From Branchipolynoe longqiensis (lineage: Eukaryota > Annelida > Polychaeta > Phyllodocida > Polynoidae), in assembly GCA_030323885.1 (NCBI GenBank), contig CM059203.1, forward strand, positions 3,472,001-3,536,000: DNA of 64,000 nucleotides. Reading direction: 5' to 3'. Below the pieces are notes generated by a model that did not search any database, was not told the DNA's origin, and saw only the letters and a list, made by a program, of their open reading frames with translations. This document shows positions 1 to 8,467 of the stretch, piece after piece (positions within the stretch are counted from its first letter, which is position 1; the number at the start of each line of letters is the position of its first letter). A program made the position numbers and the translations under genes.

Positions 1-1340
1 GAACTGTTAGTCACGGATCACCAAACAATCATCCTTGCCTGTATTGATTTCCTATTAGCCTGCCTACATAACTACAGCTGCCAGACGATGACTTTACAAA
101 ATGTCAACCACGACATGTTGAAACCGACCGGGTTAGAAACCACACGACTACCATTAGTAAGTAGGGACTTTACATAATGACGCCTGTGATGCGTGTACTC
201 GACGGGTTTCGTTAATACTGTTATAGTTTGACTGTGTACAAAGCATTGTGACTAGAACTTTATATACTATATTTAATATAATAGTTGACTGGGAGTTAAT
301 TTAACTGTGACGATAGTTAATTATAATGCTATGGACTAGTGCTTTATATTGTATTATTGATAATACTGTGGACTAGTAATGTTTTTGACTTAAAAGTTTG
401 ACTACGACGTTATTTTTATTTGAAATTGACAATATTGCATTTTGGTAGTTATTATAATATGATGGTAGTGACTGCAGTATATACTAAATAGTGTTAATTA
501 CATAATTTGAGAGGACTTAAGACATCGACTGGTTAGTTTTATATTGTGTAGGTAGTGTTATTTTTCTGCTATGGAATTGTCATTCTTTTCATCGTTTTAG
601 ACGTTTAAAATGATTTGAAATTGCTTTCTCGATGACTTTTTCTAACAGAAAGTGTAAATTCTTAGGGAAACATTAGTCTTTGACATTGGTATTACTGTAA
701 TGTGGCATGTCTGAAGCCTCGTGTCGCCGGTAGAAACCTTTTTCCATTCGGACTACTTTCGGTAATTTACTTTAGCCTTGAGGTGAATGAGAGCGTAGTA
801 ATACACTACGAGGGAGACTTTTCACTTTTATTCTACATTACAGGCATATTTCTCCTGTTGGATACAATTCTTTACTTTATTTCTACCGTGCTTAACTCAA
901 CAGCTTGAAATTGCCTATAACACGACACGCGGAGGATAACTGCGTGAATACTGTGGGTACATTTGCATTGCTGAGTCTGATATATAAATGAGTTGTTTGT
1001 CGCAGAATTTCTATATTTTAAAAGAGAGAGAATGGGAACATATTAACATTGGTAACCTGTAAAAAAATAACGTAGAGATACCAAGTGTTTTTGCACTTAA
1101 AAATATTGTCAGCACAGAGTATACAATTAGAGGCGTACAATTTACGCAAGCGATGGTTGTGGGGATATAAACTTTGGCGGGTACTTTGAGTCAAAATTCA
1201 TTAGGTTCACATTGTCTTATGCATGTGTACAGTGCATGAGTTATTACCATTGCTTTTGAGCATATATGAGTAGTATAGAGAGGACCGATATGGGTCCATA
1301 TTATGTAATCGTCCCGCGTCAGAGGACCGACGCGGTACAA
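1..1340. other. AT-rich stretch without recognised gene
   Basis: I see no long open frame with coding character, no RNA gene and no clear repeat here. A 68-codon open frame at 702-908 has no recognisable motif and no supporting splice or promoter signals, so it is not called. Confidence 0.5.
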
Positions 1341-1800
1341 TGACCTTAGATGACCCATTGCATGTTTGCACCCGGACAATGGCATCATGACCAAGAGCAT
1401 ACCCATTGCATGTTTGCATCCTTTTTGACTGGAATGATGACGTCACTGTTCAGGTTGAACTCATTTGACCTTTTTGACTGGAATGATGACGTCACTGTTC
1501 AGGTTCTACCCATTGCATGTTTGCAGGTTTTTAGGTTGAACTCATTTGACCTTTTTGACTGGAATGATGACCTCACTGTTCTACCTTGCAGGACGACCAT
1601 CGGTTTTTGATTGAACTCATTTGACCTTCGCTTCCAGGATGGACAGATGTTTTTGGTTGAACTCATATGACCTTTTTTGACTGGATTGATGACGTCATGT
1701 TTCTGGTTGCAGGATGGTTATCTGTTTTTTTGTTTTTTTTGTGTGTTTTTTTTGGAGTGATTTAACCTTTGTTTAACTGGAATGATGACATCACCATTAC
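1341..1800. repeat. degenerate tandem repeat with CRE palindromes
   Basis: Units of about 50 bp are built from a TTTGACTGGAATGATGACG core followed by TCACTG and a GTTGAACTCATTTGACC block. Copies recur near 1422, 1471, 1551, 1676 and 1765, with a second short motif (CCCATTGCATGTTTGCA) near 1353, 1401 and 1507. The intact palindrome TGACGTCA, a consensus CREB/ATF site, occurs near 1439, 1487 and 1690. Degraded versions occur near 1567 and 1786. Confidence 0.6.
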
Positions 1801-1825
1801 AGTCATAATGCCTTCTTCATTATGA

Positions 1826-2517
1826 GATGTTATACAATCTATTTTGCACAACACTGATCACACATTGATGGAGGATTTAACAAGATATAGGAATATACAA
1901 AGTATTCGTATTCCTTTGAATGAATATCATATTCACGACTTCATTGCTGTCTGGAAGGAAAACGGATTTCATTCTCTACCTAAACAACTCCTTCCCCTGC
2001 TTACCGCATTGCAGGATTTTGAACAATTGATAAAGAATCACGATATTGATTATATCATTTTATATCATTCTTCTCTCCTTCTTCTTCACATATTCAATCT
2101 CGCCCCCCAGGAGATCAATTAGATGTGAATAGAGCATGCATTCATATTATAGTTCATTGTATCGGGATTGGAGTTTTTGATAGAACTAGTGGTGAATATT
2201 TTCCACAACTCACAGACACTTTTCAATATAATAATCTAATTTCTTGTGCTCTTAACTACGCACATAGATACTTTTCCTGTATTTTACTACCAAATAAAGT
2301 TTCATTTTTTAAGGAGATTTCATTTGCCTTTAACCAGGCTCGACTACTTTCATATGGAATGCATTGGAAGTGGCCATTTTTTGGATGGAAGAGTATGATG
2401 ATTGATGAAAATGAGTTGACATTCCCCCACTCCCTTTCTCCCCCCTTCCACCTCCCCCTCCCACCTACCCACTCATCTCCACCCCTTCCCACCCAAAAGA
2501 ACTCCCACTCCATTTGA
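1826..2517 (+). pseudogene. unknown protein, frame broken once, in virus-like ORF cluster
   Basis: Two consecutive open frames look like one coding region. The first opens at 1826, has its first ATG at 1868 and stops at 2120-2122. The second (frame +1) is already open upstream of the overlap and runs to 2517. They cross at a run of six C (2103-2108), so a one-base indel there would explain the break. The N-terminal part is Leu/His/Ile-rich; the C-terminal 35 residues are Pro/Ser/His-rich. I do not recognise a family. It lies on the same strand and just upstream of the PC4-like gene, and no introns are evident. It could alternatively be two small genes. Confidence 0.4.
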
Positions 2518-2560
2518 TTTGAATACTCCTCATTTCCATATCACCGAATTTGGCGCTGCA

Positions 2561-2598
2561 TATAAAACCTGCTGAGCTCCAGCCTACTCTCATCAGTT
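2561..2598 (+). promoter_or_regulatory. TATA box plus initiator
   Basis: TATAAAA at 2561-2567 is followed by TCAGTT at 2593-2598, which resembles the protostome initiator. The implied start A at 2595 is about 34 bases from the TATA box, close to the usual spacing, and the ATG of the next frame follows at 2610. This is direct support that the following frame is, or was, transcribed as an independent compact gene. Confidence 0.55.
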
Positions 2599-2609
2599 CA
2601 CCTTTCACC

Positions 2610-3674
2610 ATGTTCATGCAGAAGGGCATTCTGAAGCGTCCGAGATTGAATCCGATAACAATTCCATCATCATCAGTCGCATCGTCAGCAGTGGATATGT
2701 CACTTGAACTAACGAGAGCTATCAATCTCAAGAGAACGAGTATGTATTCCTCCTCAGATAGTGAGGGGATGGAAGAAGAGGAGGGGGAGTTAACAATTAT
2801 CATTCCCTCCCCCTCTCCCTCTCCCTCTATACTTGAGGATGGAGTCGAGACCTTCAAGAGTCGGAAAATTGAGTTGAAGAAGAAGAAGAAGAAGAATGAG
2901 GAGGAGGAGGAGGAGGAGGGGGAAAATTGGATGAGTTGTAAGAAGCTTCGCAAGATCGCTTCATTCTTAGTTATTCCCCCTGGAATTGATATTTCGCATT
3001 TTGATGCCGCCAGCCTACCACTGGGGAATCAAGTTTTTGTGGAGCGCATTAGAGGAGCAGGAGCAAAACTTGGTATAAAGATAGCCCTATGGACTCGGTC
3101 TGGAGGAGATGACTTTGCTGGGGATGTCAGTAGCAAGCGGTATGACATCCAGGGAAGTGCAACGCCGTCAGCAGAAACAGTTAATCCTGATGGAAGGACT
3201 CTGCTGACGAGCAGCAATCGTTATTTTATGGACTTTGATGAAAACGCCATCGCCATCCTGCTCGAGACCATAGATGACATGCTTCAGGCCCTCAAAACAG
3301 CTAAAACAGACCGGTGTTTTGGGGGTTTCCATGTTAACTTTGGACGTGGGGTATTTGGTGTGGTTGAACACGACAGTTCCCACATCGATTTTCGTAAATG
3401 GTTTGTTTTAAGTTCAGAAAAGCTGAAGCCGGTGGAGAAAAGGGCGCTAACACCCTGCAAGCAGGGCTTGTATTTGAATGTCGCACAACTGGAAAAGTTA
3501 AACAAGTTCCTGAAGGAACAGCTCCACTCATTCCTCTTTCCTCATGGAGACTTTGAGGTAAAGTGTGATGATCCATCCCACAAACCCCATCAGTGCGATA
3601 TCTGTACTCGAGTTGCACTATTGCCTATGGAGCTTCAGTTATCACAGTTGATGACTAAGGCTAAACTTGTCTGA
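2610..3674 (+). CDS. protein with PC4-like ssDNA-binding domain (virus-like)
   Basis: The 354-residue intronless frame starts at the ATG at 2610 (context CACCATG), chosen because the TATA/Inr lies just upstream; the frame is open further 5' only without an ATG. Order: Ser-rich and acidic N-terminus (to about 75), a Lys tract then a Glu tract (about 90-103), an unrecognised region (115-235), a region at about 238-305 resembling the transcriptional coactivator p15/PC4 C-terminal fold, and a C-terminal Cys/His cluster (about 319-332). PC4 resemblance: a GRGVFGVV strand, HIDFRKWF in place of the family's DIR-W/Y strand, KLKP, a G-L-L strand and a Leu/Lys helix. PC4 domains bind single-stranded DNA and act in transcription or replication. 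The assignment is by eye from motif order. Neighbours suggest a viral or mobile-element origin rather than a host gene. Confidence 0.5.
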   Translation: MFMQKGILKRPRLNPITIPSSSVASSAVDMSLELTRAINLKRTSMYSSSDSEGMEEEEGELTIIIPSPSPSPSILEDGVETFKSRKIELKKKKKKNEEEEEEEGENWMSCKKLRKIASFLVIPPGIDISHFDAASLPLGNQVFVERIRGAGAKLGIKIALWTRSGGDDFAGDVSSKRYDIQGSATPSAETVNPDGRTLLTSSNRYFMDFDENAIAILLETIDDMLQALKTAKTDRCFGGFHVNFGRGVFGVVEHDSSHIDFRKWFVLSSEKLKPVEKRALTPCKQGLYLNVAQLEKLNKFLKEQLHSFLFPHGDFEVKCDDPSHKPHQCDICTRVALLPMELQLSQLMTKAKLV

Positions 3675-3734
3675 GGAAGAGGAAGATGAAGGAAGAGGAA
3701 TTAAATCACTACTACTACTTCTTTTACTGTTAGC

Positions 3735-3769
<35 letters not shown>

Positions 3770-4025
3770 AAGATGTTCATGTCATCAATCGATATCTTTG
3801 TTTAATAAAATCAAACCAAAACAAATAAACAACTTCTCTTTGTTATGTTCATTTATTTTCATATCGACTGAATATAAATATATTCATACTCTCTCTCAAT
3901 AGCTCTCCATTTAACAATAATAATAATATTAATAAAATGATGCTGTTGAATATAATAATAGTAATAACAATAATAATAATATAAATGATAATACTAATAA
4001 TAATATTCATGACTTTTATTCCACA
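3675..4025. repeat. 3' flank with (TA)n and (AAT)n microsatellites
   Basis: A (TA)n tract occupies about 3736-3767, an AATAAA signal follows near 3803 (a candidate poly(A) signal for the PC4-like gene), and AAT-rich simple sequence runs from about 3915 to 4010. No gene is seen. Confidence 0.6.
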
Positions 4026-4028
4026 TTT

Positions 4029-4382
4029 TTATACATGAAGATGTTGTTGAATAGAATAATAATATTCAAGGCTTCTATTCAACATTTTAGACAACATTTC
4101 ACTTTGAATCATTTCTTTCATTGGGAAGATTACAGTGACAAATAAGGATATAATGAATATGCACATCATAAGAAGCACTCCCCAACATTTTCTTTTTCTC
4201 ATTAACATAGTTAAAATACCATTTTCATTAGTTGAATTTTCATTAGTTGAATTTTCATCGCTAATATCAACTCTCACTTCAATATTTGCATTACACATGT
4301 TGGAAACAGTGACATCTCCCTCTCTTGATGAAAGTTCTATTTTTTTGGAGGGAGGAGTGCATTCGGTTAGAACTTTCCACAT
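4029..4382 (-). CDS. small single-pass membrane protein, unknown
   Basis: This 117-residue frame begins at a true ATG (4382). Residues 66-86 form one strongly hydrophobic helix (starting CWGVLLMMCIF) immediately preceded by RKRK, so the N-terminal 65 residues are predicted to be cytoplasmic (type II). Residues 42-54 contain a short NSTNE tandem repeat with N-glycosylation-type sequons. I recognise no family. It sits tail-to-tail with the PC4-like gene and upstream of the Asp-rich frames on the minus strand, as in densely packed viral genomes. It could also be a chance frame, but the charge and hydrophobic pattern is gene-like. Confidence 0.4.
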   Translation of the reverse strand: MWKVLTECTPPSKKIELSSREGDVTVSNMCNANIEVRVDISDENSTNENSTNENGILTMLMRKRKCWGVLLMMCIFIISLFVTVIFPMKEMIQSEMLSKMLNRSLEYYYSIQQHLHV

Positions 4383-4655
4383 GTGATCATCATCATCTTT
4401 TCCACCACTACCTTCTCATAGAAGTTCATACATCCAAGTCAAATCAATGGTTATAGCTCTCTATCCGTCTAACAACTAACGCGTTTTCAAAAACATTTGT
4501 TATTTTATCTATTCTCACTCAGTTACATGGATATTACTTTTCTTCTATCGATTTCATCACCATCTTCATCACTATCAACATCATATTCTTCAGCATCATA
4601 AACAGTTCCTAATTCAAATGAGTCTACTCAAATGTAATAGTTGTTGTTTCATCAT

Positions 4656-5630
4656 TCAAAAGAAAGTTTTACTTTCACCCCCTTCTTTCGCATCAAAGAA
4701 GAAGAAGAAGGTGGAGATAATGATCTTTTTTTTTTTAAGGGGAATGAATAATTTCACTTTTCTCCTTTGTTTAAGGGAGAAATACTCTCCTTCCAGTTCT
4801 ACATTCTCTGAAATCTCCCCCTCTCTATTGCTCATGATAACAGTATCATCCTGTGTTTTGGGGGGATGATAAACCCTTTTCTTAGGAGGAAGAATATAAG
4901 AAACGGGATCTCTCATTGCAGATGCATTTTTTTGACGTTCTTCTCGTTTTTTCCCCCGAAAAGCTCGAATAAGATGAGGGGTTTTCCATATTGAATCCTC
5001 CTCATCTTCTCCCTCAAGCACTAGCTTTTTTCCCCCTCCACATATATCATCAACATCAATAGCATCATCAATATCAGCAACAACAATATCATCATGAATA
5101 TCACCAACAACAATATCATCATCAATATCAGCAACAACAATATCATCAATATCATCAACAGTAGCAGTAACATCAACAATCTCATCATCAGTTACTTTAA
5201 CATCATCATCACCATCAGCAGCATCATCATCACCAGTACCAACATCTACAACAACTTCATCAACAGCTTCAACCCCATTTTCATCATCTGCTACAACATC
5301 AGCATATTTATCTTTTTGATGATCTTGCTGATGATGTTGATGCTGATGTTGATGATGATGATGTTGCTGCATATCCATTCTCTCCACCAGTTTTCTAGCA
5401 CACTCTAGAGCTGAGTCGCTACTAGAGAGAGCACTATTTTGTTTATGTAATATAGCTATTGAAATGGGAGAAGTAAAATGAAGAGGAGGAGTGTGTAACT
5501 CCCTAAATTTTGAGTTCTCCTCATCCTCTGACTCTAGAATATCTCTCAAAGAAAGAGGGATGAGGAAAAGTGTGAAGGAGTCAGAATCAGAGGAGAAGAA
5601 ATATCTCCTGGCTTCACCATCATAATTTCT
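4656..5630 (-). pseudogene. Asp-rich/His-Gln-rich protein frame
   Basis: The frame is open from about 5630 down to the stop at 4656-4658 but has no ATG until 5378, so its N-terminus probably derives from the frame upstream. It carries a His/Gln tract, then about 80 residues of repeated Asp-Asp-Ile-Val units (encoded by a CATCAT/AATATC-type simple repeat on the + strand), then a basic C-terminus with Lys tracts. It overlaps the preceding Pro-rich frame around 5546-5630 in a different register. Either the two are one gene broken by a frameshift, or they are overlapping genes. I recognise no family. Confidence 0.35.
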
Positions 5631-6619
5631 TCATCTGATAATGAATTTTCATTATTATAATTTTGATTATCTGTTTCAGGTAGATTTAAATTTGTGACTA
5701 ATGTTTCAAAGCTGAGTGAATTTGAACTGTCTACAAACTCATTAATCATATCAATCAGACTTTCATTAGCTAGTGGAGAAGGTGGAGCAGGTGGGGAGAA
5801 CTCCATGAGAAAATTACTATTATTAGTGTCAGTGTCACCACAACTAACATTGACAGTGTCAGAGATAATATCACTGTTAGCCATTATATCTACAATAGGA
5901 TTTGGGGTGGAGATCTCCAGAGGAAGGAAGGAGCTGTTGCTCTCTTCATCATAACTAGAAAAGAGAATTGAGATAGGATTGGAGATGGAAAACGGAGTAT
6001 TGATGGGGTCGGGAATGGAAATAGGAATAGTTTTGGAGAGGGCTTTGGGATAGGGGATGGGGGAGAGATTGGAGATGGAGAGGGGAATGGGAATGAAGGA
6101 AGTTTGAGGAATGGGAGTAGGAGGAGGAGGAGGAGCAGGAGGAGGCATGGAAAAAACAGAGGGAGTAGAAGCTCCAGTGGGAATGGGAGTAGAAGGGTGT
6201 AACGGATTAGGAATAAGACTAGGGGAAGGAGAGGGAGAAAGGATTGGAATAGGAGAGGGAGAAGGAGAGGGAGCCCAAAATCTATTCTTTTTGATTAAGT
6301 CTATCCTCCCATCCTCCTTTGTCTCCAGAATCATATCGCTTGGAATTAACTCTCGCCGCATCACTGCATTGTTGCGCTGTACAACAGCGCGCATCTTCCG
6401 CATTGCGATACTCTGCGGGAAATGGAGGTCAGCTCGACTAGCCAAACTTACTGCTGATAACTGAAGTTGGGTGCCTTCTGCCTCCAGTTCCTCCAATGCA
6501 CTCTCCAAACTGCCCAGAGCCAGAGACAGTCACCGCACTCGATCTTTCATTGCAGCAATCGATACCGATTTCCGTCTTTGACTCGAGTGGAAGTACTTGA
6601 GCGCATCAGATCTAGAGAA
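5546..6619 (-). pseudogene. Ser/Pro-rich protein frame with internal stop
   Basis: The main open part (5546-6508) encodes a helical charged N-terminal segment followed by about 110 residues of Pro/Ser/Ile repeats and an acidic Asn/Ser-rich C-terminus. The same reading frame continues upstream across one TGA (near 6529-6531) with coding-like composition to about 6619, where TTTCTCTAG resembles a splice acceptor. No ATG precedes the long frame, so the TGA is probably a disabling mutation. It fits the virus-like cluster; its function is unknown. Confidence 0.35.
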
Positions 6620-6724
6620 ATAAGGAGAACTGTAGAGTGAGAATAAATAAATAATAATCAAATTCGAATCTGACAGTATCAACACCATTTTCTCAATCTA
6701 TTTGATGAAAGTAAGATATTTTCA

Positions 6725-6920
6725 TTTAGTAATACACACTATTCGAAAACGTGAAAAGTATTTGAAAATGTGAAAAGTATTTGAAAACGTGAAAAGTATT
6801 TGAAAATGTGAAGATTATTTGAAAATGTGAAAAGTATTTTAAAACGAGAAACGTAGAACGAATGACTATACGAATGAAAGAAACGTGAAAAGTATTCGAA
6901 AACGTGAAAAGTATAATAGA
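6725..6920. repeat. 19-bp minisatellite
   Basis: About nine imperfect copies of AAAACGTGAAAAGTATTTG lie between the virus-like cluster and the GC-rich retrotransposon. The short open frames over it are by-products of the repeat. Confidence 0.7.
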
Positions 6921-7295
6921 GTAGACATACAATCATTCCTGAGTGAATGAATAGATGAATTAAATGAATGTAATATACGAATGAAAGAATTGGTCGTAAT
7001 GCGAAGCATTACGTTTGATGCGATGAAAGGAAGAGTCCCTCCCCTCCCCCTGCCTGCCCACGCCCTGCGGCGCAGCATTCGCACCTTGCGCGATGCCCGC
7101 TGCTCACCCTCGCCCTCCTCGGCCCTGAGCGTTCACGCCTTCCTTGCCACTGCTCACTTTCCCCCTTATAAGGCCGCCCGCCGCCTCCCTCAGCCATTCG
7201 CCTCCAGTCTCCACCACGCAGCCCTTCTTCTACTTTGGCACTCCAGCCCGGCTATACTCCACCTCGGACCTCTGCTCCTCTGCCGACCTGACATC

Positions 7296-8460
7296 ATGCC
7301 CGGGCGCGGAAAGCGAAAAGGCCGGAAGGGCTCCAAGGCGTCCGGCATGGCCACGCCAGGACCCTCCTCGGGCTCCCAGGGAGGCTCCGTCCCGTCTACG
7401 GCCCCGGTGTCGCCCGCAGCGCCCTCGGGCCAGCCCAGCAGCGAGACGGCCCTCCTCATCGAGGCCATCTCCCGCCTCACCAGCCGCATGGACACCCTCG
7501 AGACGGGGCAAGCCCGGGCGGCCCCGAGGAGCCCCCCGCCCACGCCGAGGCGGGAGCCCGCATACAGCCTGCCGCACGTCCCGGCGCCTCGGGCGCACGC
7601 CGCAGCCGGGAGCCGGCCGCCGCCTCCACCTCAAGCGACTCAGCCTGGAGGCCTGCACCCCCAGTATGAGGGGTACACCCGCGCCCACGCCAGCTCAGCA
7701 CCGCCGCCCACCTACCACCAGTATCCCGTGGAGCACACCCCAGCATCCGCGGCCGACGCGGTGCGCGAGATACTGGCCTCCGCCGAGGCGCAGCACACCG
7801 TTCGCCGCAGAGGTATCCCATCTGATTATGTGTTTCCCTGCGACCTCGTGGAGAGGGGGGTGGGGGCGCAAGGCGGTGAAGCTCGGAGAGGCAACCAAGG
7901 ACGAGTACAACCTCGCCCTCCTCTCCATGGTCAATCACCCCTCCTTCCCAGACCACTCCCTCCAGGGCCTACACCACCACCACCTGACCGTCATGAGGGA
8001 CATCCTTATCCACCCCTGGCCAACCGTCCGCCGGTACTCGGAGACCATTTTCTCCTGGATCGCGGACCGAAGGCTCCCCCAGGGGTGGCATGACCCTGTG
8101 GCCCTCAACATGCTCAGGGTCGACTCCCTCACCACCCCCGCCCAGCAGCCTGCCACAGCCGCCCACACTCGTCCAACAGACCCACCCAGAACCCGCCAAC
8201 AGCCCCGCCCCCAGCCCGAGGCCCGGATCACCTTCAACAGAGACCTCCACGGGGCCCCATGCAACGCTTGGAACCGGGACCCCGCGTCCTGCACCCAAGC
8301 CGGCCCTGGGGAGGCTCACGGCCAGGGGGGCGCCAAGCAGCGGCATACATGCGCTTACTGCGCCAATGTGCGCAAAATGTTAACTGCGCACAGTGAGGAC
8401 GTCTGTAACTCTAAGCGCAACCGTGAGCGCGCGATGCCCGCCGCCTCGGCGGATTTTTAG
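7296..8460 (+). pseudogene. gag: DIRS-like Gag, one frameshift
   Basis: The start is the ATG at 7296, followed by a basic Gly/Arg/Lys segment, a Pro/Ala-rich linker and a conserved-looking core. The frame breaks in a G-rich run at about 7850-7868: the N-terminal part reads in one frame up to SDYVFPCDLVERG, and the part starting WGRKAVKLGEATKDEYN continues in the next frame to TAG at 8458. The C-terminal region has spaced Cys/His residues (CNAWNRDPASC, HTCAYC, HSEDVC), resembling the zinc-binding cluster near the end of DIRS/Ngaro Gags. The probable role is nucleic-acid binding and particle assembly. The frameshift is most simply a one-base indel. Confidence 0.6.
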
Positions 8461-8467
8461 TCCGCCG
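8447..8467 (+). promoter_or_regulatory. candidate -1 recoding site at gag stop (T5-TAG in hairpin loop)
   Basis: The gag stop sits in TTTTTAG (8454-8460), which is exactly the loop of a perfect 7-bp hairpin (CGGCGGA at 8447-8453, TCCGCCG at 8461-8467). Slipping back one base on the T run puts ribosomes in the pol frame, which is open from 8427 to 10742 but lacks an ATG before the RT core. It is not a canonical X-XXY-YYZ heptamer, so a programmed shift is inference. Confidence 0.4.

Noticed and set aside
702..908. 68-codon plus-strand frame
   Set aside because: Short, AT-rich, no motif, and no promoter or splice evidence.
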